A stretch of DNA of 64,000 nt, taken from Dioscorea cayenensis subsp. rotundata. Its lineage: Eukaryota; Streptophyta; Magnoliopsida; Dioscoreales; Dioscoreaceae. Below, piece after piece: positions 10,823-22,330 of the stretch. Location: positions 7,753,727-7,817,726 of the forward strand of contig NC_052473.1 of assembly GCF_009730915.1 (NCBI RefSeq), in the 5' to 3' direction. Each line of letters opens with the position of its first letter. Positions within the stretch are counted from its first letter, which is position 1. Position numbers and translations under genes: made by a program. The notes beneath the pieces were generated by a model. The model saw only the letters and a list, made by a program, of their open reading frames with translations. It had not been told where the DNA came from and ran no database searches.

Positions 10823-12677
10823 TCATAAGTGCTTTTGCAATAAGAATGCGAAGTGTTCTTCCCTAATGATGAGCATTACTTTTATCAGGTTTTAACGCTA
10901 ATATGTGTGTATTTATGTTATTTTCATGCAGATAGGTTTGTGAGGCTGAATATTATAGAAAGAAGCAAATGTAGATCATAAATGCACCATTTGGAGGCAA
11001 TCTTGAGAAGGTTCAAACATGAAGACATAAGTCGGGTTCGAAATGTGGGAATGTGTGCCAACCTCCTCGTATTCAAGTTAGCACAACGATTTGGAGGTGA
11101 ACAAGGGCAGCCACATTTAAATATTCTGGCTTGTGCATGTATAGCAAGATCTCCACCAACATGTCTATTATTGAAGAAGCAAAGCGATCTACGATGTAAA
11201 CGTGTGCTTGTTTACGTTACCTCGATGAAAGCATAGATTTGGGATTGTTTCTGGCCGGTACTATAGGAGGGCACCATAGCAAACAATGTAGTAAGTACTA
11301 TTCACAGATGTCCAAAGAAGGATGAAAACAGAGAATCCACACGGGCGTGCATTAATTCCACACACCTGTGTGAAAAATCCATAGGGGCGCCCACAGGGGC
11401 GTGTGGATTCTCGATTCCAGCCCTTTAAAAGCCGATTTCAACATTCTTTTCTCCATATTTTCCCCAACTTGAGAGAGGGCTTCGGCTAGGGTTTTGAGAG
11501 GTATTCGCTAGGGATTAGGAGAGGTTCTATGGCTCAGACATCGCGCTCCGTTTGGAAGAAGGTTAGTGGGAGAGCTTTCATCGGCACCGATCCGGGGAGG
11601 TGTATCCTAGGTCTAACGAAGGGACCCTTGGACGAGTAGAGGACTCTCCACAAGACCATCGCCATGACTATTGAGGTGTTTTCGATAGATTCTTTGCTTT
11701 TACATTTGATTTCATTGATTGTAATTAGCTCCATGGAGAGCTAAACCCCTAGTGGGTACTTGGGTATTTGTGAACCCTAGGATGTATTTGTTTCATTGAA
11801 CCTCTTTATTATGCTTTCAATTAATTAATGTTTTATTTGAGTTCCAATCTTGAATGCTTGATTGTATGAATACTCCCTCAGAGTGACATTAGGGTTGAGA
11901 GTTCTTGTTAGTAACCCTTGTGAGTGAGTGACACACCGCGAGAGTTAGACAAAGATAGATTGGAGAGGGTTGAGAGGGTAAGTCGAGAGGTAGCAGAGTG
12001 TCCCCTTTCCCTTCCGGTGTGATTTATTCTACCTCTATTTCCTCAAGTTCTTTGCCGTTATACTAGAGTGAATGGGCTAAAGGATGACCTTCTGATGGGA
12101 CATAGTTGCGGGTGTAACGGTGTGAAGCGTTGAATTGATTTTAGCACCTAGGGATTAATTGTGGCTAGGGACCTTCCACGTGGACCAAAGGGTTAGGTCT
12201 ACATCTAGGAAGAGGATTTCTCACTTGGAATCCCTAGAACTCATTACAATTTTATACGAGTGCGAGGTTGAGTGGTTATTCAATTTCTCCTCTGGGACAA
12301 GTATAGAGTTAGACATGGTTGATCTTAAATTTGGGATCATGTATTTAAGGATCTCCACGTCTCATTATTGCATCAGTTAGAAAGTATAATAGAGGGTTCT
12401 TGCACTTGAAATGATTGTCCTAGGTAGAACAATATCCGGGAACCCCATTTATATTGATTGCCTTACCTTCTCCTTTACTTGTACTCTCTTTCTTGTTCTT
12501 TTACTTTTGTTATTTCACATGTTGTCACACATATCACTATTCATCTATGACTTAGTGAAGAAACAATTTAAGTGTTTTTATTCCCTACTTACTTTGGATA
12601 CGATACCCCACTCATCTGGGATTTTATTACTTCGACAAACCCGTGCACTTAAGGGACATACGAGAGGGGCATTGTCA
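10823..12677 (+). repeat. 5' LTR of E3
   Basis: 1855 bp, starting TCATAAGTGC (TG mutated to TC) and ending ATTGTCA, followed after 6 nt by the PBS. One palindrome unit lies at about 11335-11410 and the TATA-like CCTTTAAAAG at 11422-11431. The first part should hold U3; transcript start and polyadenylation site cannot be fixed by eye. Confidence 0.9.
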
Positions 12678-12683
12678 AGTTTT

Positions 12684-12700
12684 TGGCTCCATTGCCGGGG
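12684..12700 (+). other. Primer-binding site of E3, tRNA-Asp
   Basis: TGGCTCCATTGCCGGGG matches the tRNA-Asp complement at 15 of 17 positions. It begins 6 nt after the LTR end. Confidence 0.85.
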
Positions 12701-12825
12701 ATTAAGCATTTAGAGATACTTTGCACTTTGTTTTGTTAGCTATTCATTCATTCATTCTAGTTCATTTCTTCTTATTCTATCATCATTCTGATTTCTTTTT
12801 CTTTCTTTTAGATGCATCTCCAGGT

Positions 12826-14362
12826 TATAACCCGAGGGAACCCCTAAATATTGATTGAAGGAGATCCTGATATTGAACGTACACTTAGAAGAAATGGAAA
12901 AGAACCTGTGCAAGAGCCATCTAATCGAGCTGATTTGGAAGTAGAAGAATCTGCAAAACAGAATGAGCAACAACGGACATTATCTTATTATGCTAGACCT
13001 TCAGTATTAGCGACATAATCGAGTATTGTGCGTCCTTAGTTTACAGCTCATAACTTCGAGCTAAAGCCGGTATTCATCCACATGTTGCAGCAATCCACAC
13101 AGTTCAATGATTTGGCCGATGAGGATCCAAACAGTCATATAGAGAACTTTCTCGAAGTGCGTGATATGCTTAAGCTAAACAGGGTGACAGATGATACCAT
13201 CAAGTTGAGACCCTTCCCAATTACCTTAAAGGGGAGAGTGAAGCAGTGGCTACACTCATTACCTAAAGCATCGATTACCACATGGGAGGAGATGGTAGAA
13301 GCTTTTCTGGCCCGTTATTTCCTTCCCGAAAAATCTGTAAAGCTTATGAATAAGATCTCATCATTTGTACAGTCAGAATTGGCGTCTCTATTTGAGATGT
13401 GGGAAAGGTTCAAAGAGCTCCTGAGAAATTGCCCGCAATACGGATTCCCGGAGTTGATGATTGTTCAGACCTTTTACAACAGGTTGAATGCGAATACAAG
13501 GCAACTCTTGGATGCTGCAGAAGGAGGCACCTTAGGTTGCAAGACCTCCGGTGAGGCCCGTTAACTAATTGAAGAAATGGGGTTAAATAGCTACCAATGG
13601 AATGATAGGGAAAAGAAAAAGGTGGCCGGGCTCCATGAGATAGATGCAGTAACTTCATTGGCGACTCAAGTGGAATCATTGAGTAAGAAGTTAGATCTTC
13701 TAACTTTGAATAGAGTGGCGGCCATGACTACTTACACTGGGTGTGGTGGAGGACATGCACCCTCCGATTGCCTGATCTCTATTGGTGATGCATCTTCAGT
13801 TGAGAATGTCAATTTTGTGGGTAATGCAATGAGGAACCAAGGGAATCCATAAAGCAACACCTACAATCTGGGTTGGAAGAATCATCCCAATTTTTCGTGC
13901 AGCAACCAAGGTCCACAAAAGGCCATGGGGCCACCAGGTTTCCAACAACAACAAGCCCCAAATATGGAAAACTGAGTTTTAGGTTTGGAGACCCGAATGA
14001 CCGATTTGGAGAAGGCCTTGACTAGGTTTATGCAATCGTCAGATACAAGGTTTCAATCAGCCGAGGCTACAATTCGTAACCACACCACCTTTTTACACAA
14101 TCTTGAATATCAAGTGGGGCAGATTGCAAAGTCTTTATCGGAAAGGCCACAAGGAAGGTTGCTGAGTAATACCGACACCAATCCTATAGAGCATGTGAAG
14201 GCGATCACTTTGAGAAGTGGTCGTGAGGTTAAAGGTAGGCTTCCGAGTGAGTGGCCCAATGAACACGCACCTGAGGTTATAGAGGTTGAGGAGGGAGCAG
14301 GCAAAGAGAAGGAGGTGGCACACCCATCTTTCGAGCGAAGAATCCTTATCCCTATAGATTGA
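12826..14362 (+). pseudogene. gag: gag of E3, heavily broken
   Basis: The start codon is lost (ATA in place of ATG in GGTTATAACC) and a stop follows within a few codons. The gag domain is readable at 13082-13564 (QFNDLADEDPNSHIENFLEV...), then R* replaces RQ near 13560. The knuckle CTGCGGGHAPSDC lies near 13735-13775. Further stops stand at about 13850 (P*SNT) and 13974 (EN*). The C-terminal part 13985-14362 is open up to EKEVAHPSFERR. Most lesions are single substitutions, so this is an old copy. Confidence 0.85.
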
Positions 14363-14403
14363 AGAATGACTAAAGGGTTGAACAGTACAAGAGGTTCCTG
14401 AGT

Positions 14404-15327
14404 ATGTTCAAGGAACTCCACATCAATATTCCTTTTGTTGAGGTATTGGGCCAAATGCCTAAATATGCAAAATTCATGAAGGACTTGTTGACTAACAAAA
14501 GGAAGTTGGAGGAGAGTGTTTCAGTGATCTTAAATGTGTATTGCTCGGCGGTGTTGCAAAAGAACATGCTGAACAAGAAGAAAGACCTGAGAAGCTTCAT
14601 CATTCCGTGTAATTTTGGCAATTTTTGTGAAGAAATGGCATTGGCGGACTCACGGGCCAGTATGAACATCATGCTATACACCTTCTTTCAGAAGCTAGGC
14701 TTGGGCGAGTGTAGACCCACTCAGATGACTTTGCAATTGGCTGATTGAAGGGTGAGACATCCAAGGGGTATCATCGAAGATGTGCTTTTCAAGGTGGACA
14801 AGTACATTTTTCTTGTAGATTTTGTGGTACTAGACTTCGATGAGGATGAGGATGTGGATTGACATGGACAGGGGGGAGCTAACATTGAAAGTTGGAGATG
14901 ACATGCTCACATACCGCCTTGCTGAATCCATGCGACATTCTCTTGATTTTGATGATACTTTGTATTTTCTAGACACTACTTATGAGATTGTTGATGAATA
15001 CATGCAGGAAATGTTCAATCAGGACCCGTACGAGGGTTTGTTTGACCAAGAGGTGGAAAATGAAGAAGTTATGATGCTTAGTTTGACTGAAGAAGTACCA
15101 TCTACTCCGGGGATCCTGAAGAAGGTGCCCAGAAGATGAAGAGGGTGAGGAGACACAATCGGAAATGCTCCAAGGCTGTTGGAGATGCGCATGAACCGAA
15201 CAAATTGGATGTACGATTGCTAGGTGTTCCCAAGCCCGATAACTCCCCCTATACCTTCAAGAGACTTTGTTCATTATGCTTTCAAGCTATGGGTAATTGG
15301 GCAACCTCCATCTATGAACCCTCGTGA
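14404..15327 (+). pseudogene. Protease and pol tail of E3, broken
   Basis: The protease motif reads LADSRASMNIML: the catalytic DSG has become DSR, which should abolish activity. A stop interrupts LAD*RVRHP near 14748. A deletion near 14855 removes the second conserved protease block (LILGRPFLRTSKAL in sisters). The acidic segment with LDFDDTLYFLDTTYEIVDEYM is intact at 14930-15010. The tail 15136-15327 ends MGNWATSIYEPS. It lies in another frame from the part before it. As in other family A copies, the reading frame ends here without RT. Confidence 0.83.
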
Positions 15328-15654
15328 GGTAAGACAAGGTACGTCAAGCTTAGTGACGTAAAACAAGCTTCTTGGGAGGCATCCCAAGTGTTTATTGTTT
15401 TCTTAGTTAGTAGTTTAGTGTTTGTACGAATAAAGTATTGAGTGTTGGTGTCTTGATTTTTAGATGCTTTTGCTATGATTTTATTGTGGGTTTTAATTTC
15501 ATCATGTGTTTTTATGTGGATTTAACAAAGTTTTGGTCGTTTGAGCTATCTCTCATGTTTTTCGCTAGTATAGTTTGCATAATAGGGCAAGCTCTGAGAG
15601 TGTAAACATGTTTAGGAATTTTCTGCAAAGCCTGCAGAGTTTTTAAGGCATCCA
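15328..15654 (+). other. Post-pol paired hairpins and spacer of E3
   Basis: ACGTCAAGCTTAGTGACGT at 15341-15359 and CTTGGGAGGCATCCCAAG at 15371-15388 are the two conserved inverted repeats. The rest is the common AT-rich spacer with GTTGGTGTCTTGATTTTT. No gene is seen. Confidence 0.7.
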
Positions 15655-16262
15655 GGGAAAACGCACGGGCGTGTGGAATTTCCACACGGCCGTGGATCAT
15701 TATTGCGAGTTCATCAAGAGAAGGCATAGGGGCGTTGACTCACCCTTGTGAGCTACTCGTAACTTTTGCACGCCCGTGGGCAATTTCCACACGGGCGTGC
15801 ATTTTCCTGCAGAGACTTGGCAGCTTATCCCGAGAGCACACAGAGGCATGGACTCGCCCCTATTGGTGAAGTTGTCAAAAACGCAGCGGCGTGGGTAATT
15901 TCCGCATGCCCCAGAGAAACTTGTACAAGAGCTGTCTCCATCCTGAGAAGGCACAGGGGCGTGCGCTTGCCCCTGTGAGTTGGGCCTATGAATGTCCACG
16001 CCGGTACGGCATTTCTGCACGCCTGAGAGGAATACTTAGCGATTTTTCTCGCTTGGACAGAAAAGCCACAGGGGCGTGCGGCTGCCCCTCTGGGTTGGGC
16101 GCACGGGCGTCAGTATTTTCCGCACTCCCGAGTGGTTGCGTTCAGAGAGATTGAGTGTTATCCCGAGAGTGCACAGGTGCGTGCATTTTCCCTTTTGCTC
16201 TCCCCTGTGGAGGAGCACGGGCGTGGGTAATTTCCACACGCCTGTGCAGATGTACAAAACGC
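15655..16262 (+). repeat. Palindrome array of E3
   Basis: Five units. Type II palindromes start near 15725, 15840, 15952, 16067 and 16173 (spacings 115, 112, 115, 106). Type I palindromes such as GCACGGGCGTGTGGAATTTC (15664 onward) alternate with them. Confidence 0.87.
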
Positions 16263-16277
16263 CAAGAGGTGCGAGTT

Positions 16278-16707
16278 CCTTTTAAAGAATCATCGTTCCT
16301 CTTCATCCTAACATTCTCCATTCATCTGAGAGCACTCTCACATTGTTTCCCGACATCACATTGCCGATTTGGAAGGATTTTTACTTGGTTTTCTGACTGA
16401 TTCAAGGTTTTTAATCTCAACTCGTCAGTTAGCCCTATCTTTTGTTTTGTTTTCTTCACTAATTCTTTATCTTAATTGATGAAACTAGTTAATAATGCTT
16501 CGTTTCTACAATTAGAATGATTATACATGTTTATAAAAAGTTAGAAGTGATTTAATGGTGTATTTTTGGATTTTTGGGGTGCGGGCGTGTTTTTTTCACA
16601 CGCCGTGGATCCACATGGTTGTCCGAAAATTCCACACAACCATATGGATTTTTGCAGCATTAATTAATTAACTTTTTTGATCAATTTTGTTTCAAATTTT
16701 ACAGATT
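16278..16707 (+). promoter_or_regulatory. Internal promoter-like cassette of E3
   Basis: TATA-like CCTTTTAAAG at 16278-16287. The leader contains the conserved CACTCTCACATTG block. A donor-like CTCGTCA-GTTAGCCC has its GT at 16428-16429. The acceptor-like TTTTACAG ends at 16704, 3 nt before ATG. The predicted intron would be 277 bp. An additional palindrome pair lies within it near 16578-16650. Confidence 0.5.
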
Positions 16708-16785
16708 ATGACACCTCGATTAAAGAAGTAAGCCGAGAAATGGCCATGTTAGTCGTCCCTTCGAGTCTGAGAGCATGAGATTCAC
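16708..16785 (+). pseudogene. ORF-1 of E3, first part
   Basis: Opens MTPRLKK and is interrupted by TAA (CAA in sisters) and TAG within 20 codons. The homologous sequence in E9 reads MAPRTKKQTNKRP. The reading continues through the target duplication TTCAC at 16781-16785, then E4 intervenes and the ORF resumes at 22331. Confidence 0.8.
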
Positions 16786-18663
16786 TGACAAGATCCCCTT
16801 ACTTATATCCCGCAATTGCACGGGTTTGTCGAAGTAATAATTCCGAATGAGCGGGGTCGAATCCACAGGGAGTAGGGAGTAAAGACACTTAATTCGATTC
16901 TTAGCTATGTGGAGTATCAACAATGATAAGTGTGGTAATGATTCAATTCTCAGAAATTAAAAGCAACAAGTAAGAGAGCAAAAGTAAGGAGGAGGCAAGG
17001 CAATCGATAAAGATGGGGTACTCGGATGATGTTTCACATAGGAAAATAGCTTCAAGTGCAAGAACTCTCTATTGTGCTTCCTAATCAATGCAATGGTGAG
17101 TTGTGGAAATCCTGACATACATATTCCCAAATCTAAGGTCAACTATGCCTAACTTTATACATATCCTGGAGGAGAAATCGAACAATCTCAACACCTCGTA
17201 CTCGCATAGAGTTGCAATGAGCTCTAGGGATTCCAAGTGATAAATCTCTTCCTAGATTTAGACCTAACCCTTTGGTCCAGGCGGAAGGTCCCTAGCCACA
17301 ATTAAGCCCTAGATACTAAGATCATCTCAACGCTTCACTCCATTGCATGCGTAACTAGGCCCCACTGAGGTTCATCCCTTAGACCATTCACTCTATTATG
17401 GCCGCAAAGAACTCGAGGAACGGAGGTAGAATCTATCACGTCAGAGGGGAAAGGGGACGCTCCCTGCACTCTCCTCGACTCACCCTCTCAACCCTCTCCA
17501 ACCTAGCTTTGTCTAACGCTCGTGGTGTGTCACTCACTCACAAGGTTACCAACAAAAACTCTCAACCCTAGTGTCACTCTAGGGGAAATGTTCATACAAT
17601 CAAGCATTCAATGTTGGAACTCACAATAAAAATCAATTTATTGAAAGCATAATAAAGAAGTTCAATGAAACGAATACATCCTATGGTTCACAATCACCCA
17701 AGTACCTACTAGGGGTTTAGCTCTCCATGGAGCTAAGTACAATCAAAGAAATCGAATGTAAAAGCAATGAATCCATAAAGAAACCCCCTCGATGGTCATG
17801 TCGATGGTCTTGTGGAAAGTCCTCTACTCATCATCCAAGGATTCCTTCGTCCGGTATAGGATACGCCTCAATCGAAGCTCCCTTACCAACCTTCTTCCTA
17901 ATGGAATCACGATGTCGGAGCCGTAGAACCTCTCCAAAAACCTTGGCCAATACCCTCGAAACCCCTAGCCTAAGCCCTCTCGCAAGTTGGGGAAAAGATG
18001 GAGAAAAAGAATACCAAAATCGGGGACTGAATCGGCTTTAAATAGGGCTGAATCGGGCAACTCCACGCGCGTGGACAAGACATCGCGTCGGTGCAGAATT
18101 TCCACACGGGCGTCGATAATTTCCACATGCCCGTGTGGATTCTCTGTTTCTCGATTTCTCGGCCGTGAGCGAATGCTTTGCTACGAATTGTCGCTACATG
18201 CTATCGCAGCTCTCGCTCATGACCTTCGATCCGAATATCTTCCCAATTCCATACTTTCGTCGTGGTAACGCAAACGCGCACATGTTCACGCCGTGAATCA
18301 CTTGCTTCTTCAATGATATATATGTTTGTGGGGTTCTTGTTCTTGTATGCATAAGACGGAATGCTCGAGTGTGTCTGCCTTTGTGCCCCTCCAAATGGAT
18401 GTACTCACTCGAATGCGAGGAGGTTGGCACACACTCTAGCATCTCACACCTGTCCTATGTCTTCGCGTTTGAACCTTAGCAAGATCTCTTCCAAAATAGG
18501 TGCATTATGATCCACATTGGCCCATTTCCTTCATACTCGGCCTCACAACCCTATCTGCATAAAAGTAACATAAAAACACACATATTAATGTAAAAAACTG
18601 AGAAAAGTAATGCTCAACATAAGGAATGAACGCTTCGCATTCATATCACACAAGCGCTTAGCA
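16786..18663 (-). repeat. 3' LTR of E4
   Basis: 1878 bp, TGCTAAGCGC...CTTGTCA on the - strand. The palindrome unit is at about 18060-18145 and the TATA-like box CTATTTAAAG (18036-18045 complement) directly downstream. It is nearly identical by eye to the 5' LTR of E4 apart from a 27-bp gap there, so the insertion looks fairly recent. Confidence 0.92.
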
Positions 18664-18702
18664 AACTCCCCCACACTTAAGCTTTTGCTTGTCCTCAAGC
18701 AA
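18664..18702 (-). other. Polypurine tract and hairpin of E4
   Basis: AAGTGTGGGGGAGTT adjoins the LTR on the - strand. 18685-18702 is the TTGCTTGAGGACAAGCAA hairpin. Confidence 0.88.
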
Positions 18703-19555
18703 ACATTAAAACATTCTGTGCATCAATGAAGAAAATATTGAAAGTGCTTGGCCTTAGGTTCACCAAAGTATACAAAGATAGCATTCTACAAGTAAGGAAA
18801 ATTTCAACACTAAATACGAAAAATCAATGCTCTAGCTAAAAACTTGAATAAAAAAGGATAACAAATCCGAATTTCGTGTAAGTGTGTGAACTCACTCAAA
18901 ACACCCCAAGTTATACTCCTCAAAGTTCTAAGTGCAAAGGACTTATTTATCTACACAAGTGATAAAAATTTTAAAAGATGGTAGTAGCTTCACACATCCT
19001 CTAAGGTAGCCCTTTCCAAAGCGGCCGCTAAGGTGGCTTTCACACTTTCGAGGTGGTAGCTCTTTCTCTCATTAGGGCAAAACTAGTATCCGACTTGTGA
19101 GAGTAGCTTCATACTTCATAGGTGGTAGCTCTTTCCACCTAACAAATACAAATAAACAAAAAACTATTTTGTTCCTTCTTTTCATTTTTACGTTTTTTTT
19201 TTTTTCAAAAGAAGTAAACCTAACCAGTCCCTTTAACATTAATCATGAGTTTCCAATAGAGTTCAAAGAGTGAGTAGTGCACTAAGTGTAAATCGGGCAA
19301 AAATTCCTAAAAATTCAAGCAAGAACTAGAGCATGAAAAACATTCAATGTTAACAATTCTCCTAGACTTAAGAATACAAACATTGCAACTAATGTGAACC
19401 GCCATTGGCTATGTGAGCATATATCAATCAAGAACAATAGAAAAGATGTGCGCATTATGAAACTTCTCCCCACACTTAAGTTGTACATTGTCCTCAATGT
19501 ACACATGCAAGTTCACTCAAAATATATCATTCAAAAATAGATGTGGGAGAAGCAA
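18703..19555 (-). other. 3' untranslated region of E4
   Basis: Non-coding. The stem-loop block lies at 18979-19140 but is shorter than in E9: the unit with the second GGTAGAAAGAGCTACC is missing. A T-rich run sits near 19190-19206. No gene is seen. Confidence 0.8.
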
Positions 19556-20323
19556 TCAAAACAATCCTCCCCTGACTCCTAGTGTTGCGTTTGATGAAGC
19601 TAATTCATTCGGAGTAGTGTTCCAACGGGTTGTGAAGCTCGCACGACCAAGTGCCGAAGCACCTTGACCGTGCCCATGACTAAGTCTCAATTTCCAAGAA
19701 GACAAGACCTTGTGCAGGAGTTCCTTGAACCTTTCACATGTCTTGAATAGAGACTCCAATTCCAACTGCATAAAGGATGAGATCTCATTCCTAAGCTTTG
19801 TTGATTTTTCGGGAGGAAAATAATGGGCTAGAAAAGCTTCTACCATCTCCTCCCATGTAGTGATTGATGCTCTAGGTAATGAGTGTAGCCACTGCTTCGC
19901 TTTCCCCTTTAAGGAAAATGGGAAGGCTCTCAACTTGATGGCATCATCCGTCACACCATTTATCTTCAGCATGTCACACACCTCGAGGAAGCTCTCTATG
20001 TGACTGCTTTGGATCCTCATCGGCCAAACCGTTGAATTGTGCGGATCTGTGCAGAGATATGGATCAATGCCGGCTTTAGCTCGAAATTCGAGTCAGAATT
20101 GGGGGATGCACAATACTTGATTGTGTCCCCAACACTGAAGGTCTGGCATAATTGGATAGTGTTCCTTGTTGCACATTTTGTTCTGCCATGTTGTCAGATC
20201 CTTCTACTTCCAAATCACCTGGATTAGGTCGTTTCTGTACTGAGTTCTTTCCCTTTCCTTCCAAGTGTACGTTCAAGCTCGTGGGTCTCCTTCAATCAAT
20301 ATTGATGGATTCCCTCGGGTCAT
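19556..20323 (-). pseudogene. gag: gag N-terminus fused to 3' UTR in E4
   Basis: The start ATG is at 20321-20323 (MTRGNPS...). Frameshifts occur between 20280 and 20020. From 20020 the frame HIESFLEVCDMLKINGVTDDAIK runs on through KQWLHSLPRASITTWEEM to CERFKELLHK. At about 19709 it continues in frame into VLSSWKLRLSHGHGQG, which elsewhere is the conserved short frame after ORF-1 (51124 in E9), ending at 19556. The result is an open chimeric frame of 154 codons. Knuckle, protease and ORF-1 are missing. I judge it a deletion derivative with no defined function. Confidence 0.85.
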
Positions 20324-20454
20324 AACTCGAGCTGCACCAAAAAGTAAAGAAAAAAAGAAAAATCGGAAGGATGATAGAATAAGAAGATATGAAATAGAAT
20401 GTGTAGTGAAATAGCTAAGAAAACAAAGTGCAAAGTATCTCTAAACGCCTAACT

Positions 20455-20471
20455 CCCAGGCAACGGCATCA
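20455..20471 (-). other. Degraded primer-binding site of E4
   Basis: The site reads TGATGCCGTTGCCTGGG on the - strand, 14 of 17 matches to the tRNA-Asp complement. It stands 6 nt from the LTR end at 20478. Confidence 0.75.
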
Positions 20472-20477
20472 AAAACT

Positions 20478-22325
20478 TGACAAGATCCCCTTGCTTATAT
20501 CCCGCAAGTGCACGGGTTTGTCGAAGTAATAATCCCGAATGAGCGGGGTCGACTCCACAGGGAGTAGGGAGTAAAGACACTTAATTCGATTCTTAGCTAT
20601 GTGGAGTATCAACAATGATAAGTGTGGTAATGATTCAATTCTCAAAAATTAAAAGCAACAAGTAAGAGAGCAAAAGTAAGGAGGAGGCAAGGTAATCGAT
20701 AAAGATGGGGTACTCGGATGATGTTTCACCTAGGATAATCGCTTCAAGTGCAAGAACTCTCTATTATGCTTCCTAATCAGTGCAATGGTGAGTCATGGAA
20801 ATCCTTACATACATAGTCCCAAATCTAAGGTCAACTATGCCTAACTCTATACATGTCCCGGAGGAGAAATCGAACAATCTCAACACCTCGCACTCGCGAT
20901 AGAGTTGCAATGAGTTCTAGGGATTCCAAGTGATAAATCTCTTCCTAGATTTAAACCTAACCCTTTGGTCCAGGCGGAAGGTCCATAGCCACAATTAAGC
21001 CCCAGATACTAAGATCACCTCAACGCTTCACTCCATTACACGCGCAACTAGGCCCCAGCGGAGGTTCATCCATTAGACCATTCACTCTATTATGGCCGCA
21101 AAGAACTCGAGGAATGGAGGTAAAATCTATCACGTCGGAGAGGAAAGGGGACGCTCCTGTATCTCTCGACTCACCCTCTCAACCCTCTCCAACCTAGCTT
21201 TGTCTAACGCTCGTGGTGTGTCACTCACTCACAAGGTTACCAACAAGAACTCTTAACCCTAGTGTCACTCTAGGGGAAATGTTCATATAATCAAGCATTC
21301 AATGTTGGAACTCACAATAAACATCAATTTATTGAAAGCATAATAAAGAAGTTCAATGAAACGAATACATCCTAGTGTTCACAATCACCCAAGTACCCAC
21401 TAGGGGTTTAGCTCTCCATGGAGCTAAGTACTATCAAAGAAATCGAATGTAAAAGCAATGAATCCATAAAGAAATCCCCTTGATCGTCGTGTCGATGGTC
21501 TTGTAGAAAGTCCTCTCCTCGTCGTCCAAGGATTCCTTCGTCCGGTATAGGATACGCCTCGATCGAAGCTCCCCTACCAACCTTCTTCCTAATGTAATCA
21601 TGATGTCGAGCAGTAGAACCTCTCCAAAAACCTTGGCCAATACCCCTTGAAACCCTAGCCAAGCCCTCTCGCAAGTTGGGGAAAAAGATTGAGAAAAAGA
21701 ATACCAAAAATCGGGGCTGAATCGGCTTTAAATAGGGTCGAATCGGGCAACTCCACGGGCGTGGGACGGTACACGCTCCGTCAGAATTTCCACACGGCGT
21801 CGATAATTTCCACAAGCCCGTGTGGATTCTCTGCTTTCTCGATTTCTCGGCCGTGTGAGCATGTCATGTCTGACAAGTACTGCTTGTCACATTACTCGCT
21901 CAGCTACGCCTTCGATCTGAATATCTTCCCAATTCCATACTTTCGTCAGGGTAACGCAAACGTGCACATGTTCACGTCGTGAATCACTTGCTTCTTCAAT
22001 GATATATATGTTTGTGGGGTTCTTGTTCTTGTATGCATAAGACGGAATGCTCGAGTGTGTCTGCCTTTGTGCCCCTCCAAATGGATGTACTCACTCGAAT
22101 GCGAGGAGGTTGGCACACACTCTAGCATCTCACACCTGTCCTATGTCTTTGCGTTTGAACCTTAGCAAGATCTCCTCCAAAATAGGTGCATTATCATCCA
22201 TATTGGCCCATTTCCTTCATACTCGGCCTCACAACCCTACCTGCATAAAAGTAACATAAAAACACACATATTAATGTAAAAAACTGAGAAAAGTAATGCT
22301 CAACATAAGGAATGAACGCTTATCA
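20478..22325 (-). repeat. 5' LTR of E4
   Basis: 1848 bp. It ends CTTGTCA (- strand) next to the PBS and begins TGATAAGCGTTC. A 27-bp segment just inside the 5' tip is missing, bounded by CTT in sister LTRs, yet the tip and the target duplication are intact. TATA-like box at 21726-21735, palindrome unit at about 21755-21830. Confidence 0.9.
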
Positions 22326-22330
22326 TTCAC

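Larger units (their letters stand above)
16781..22330 (-). mobile_element. E4, deleted family A element with TTCAC target duplication
   Basis: A complete insertion: TTCAC at 16781-16785 and 22326-22330 flank two LTRs (16786-18663 and 20478-22325). The body is only 1.8 kb: degraded PBS, an N-terminal gag fragment joined to the 3' UTR, and a PPT. Everything from gag codon ~230 through ORF-1 is missing. It cannot move without help from another element. It lies antisense inside ORF-1 of E3. Confidence 0.93.

Noticed and set aside
19700..19715. The gag::3' UTR junction of E4 as a retrotransposed splice product
   Set aside because: The donor side would have to be CAA-GTG and the acceptor side would end in AT rather than AG. 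A plain deletion or template jump explains it better.
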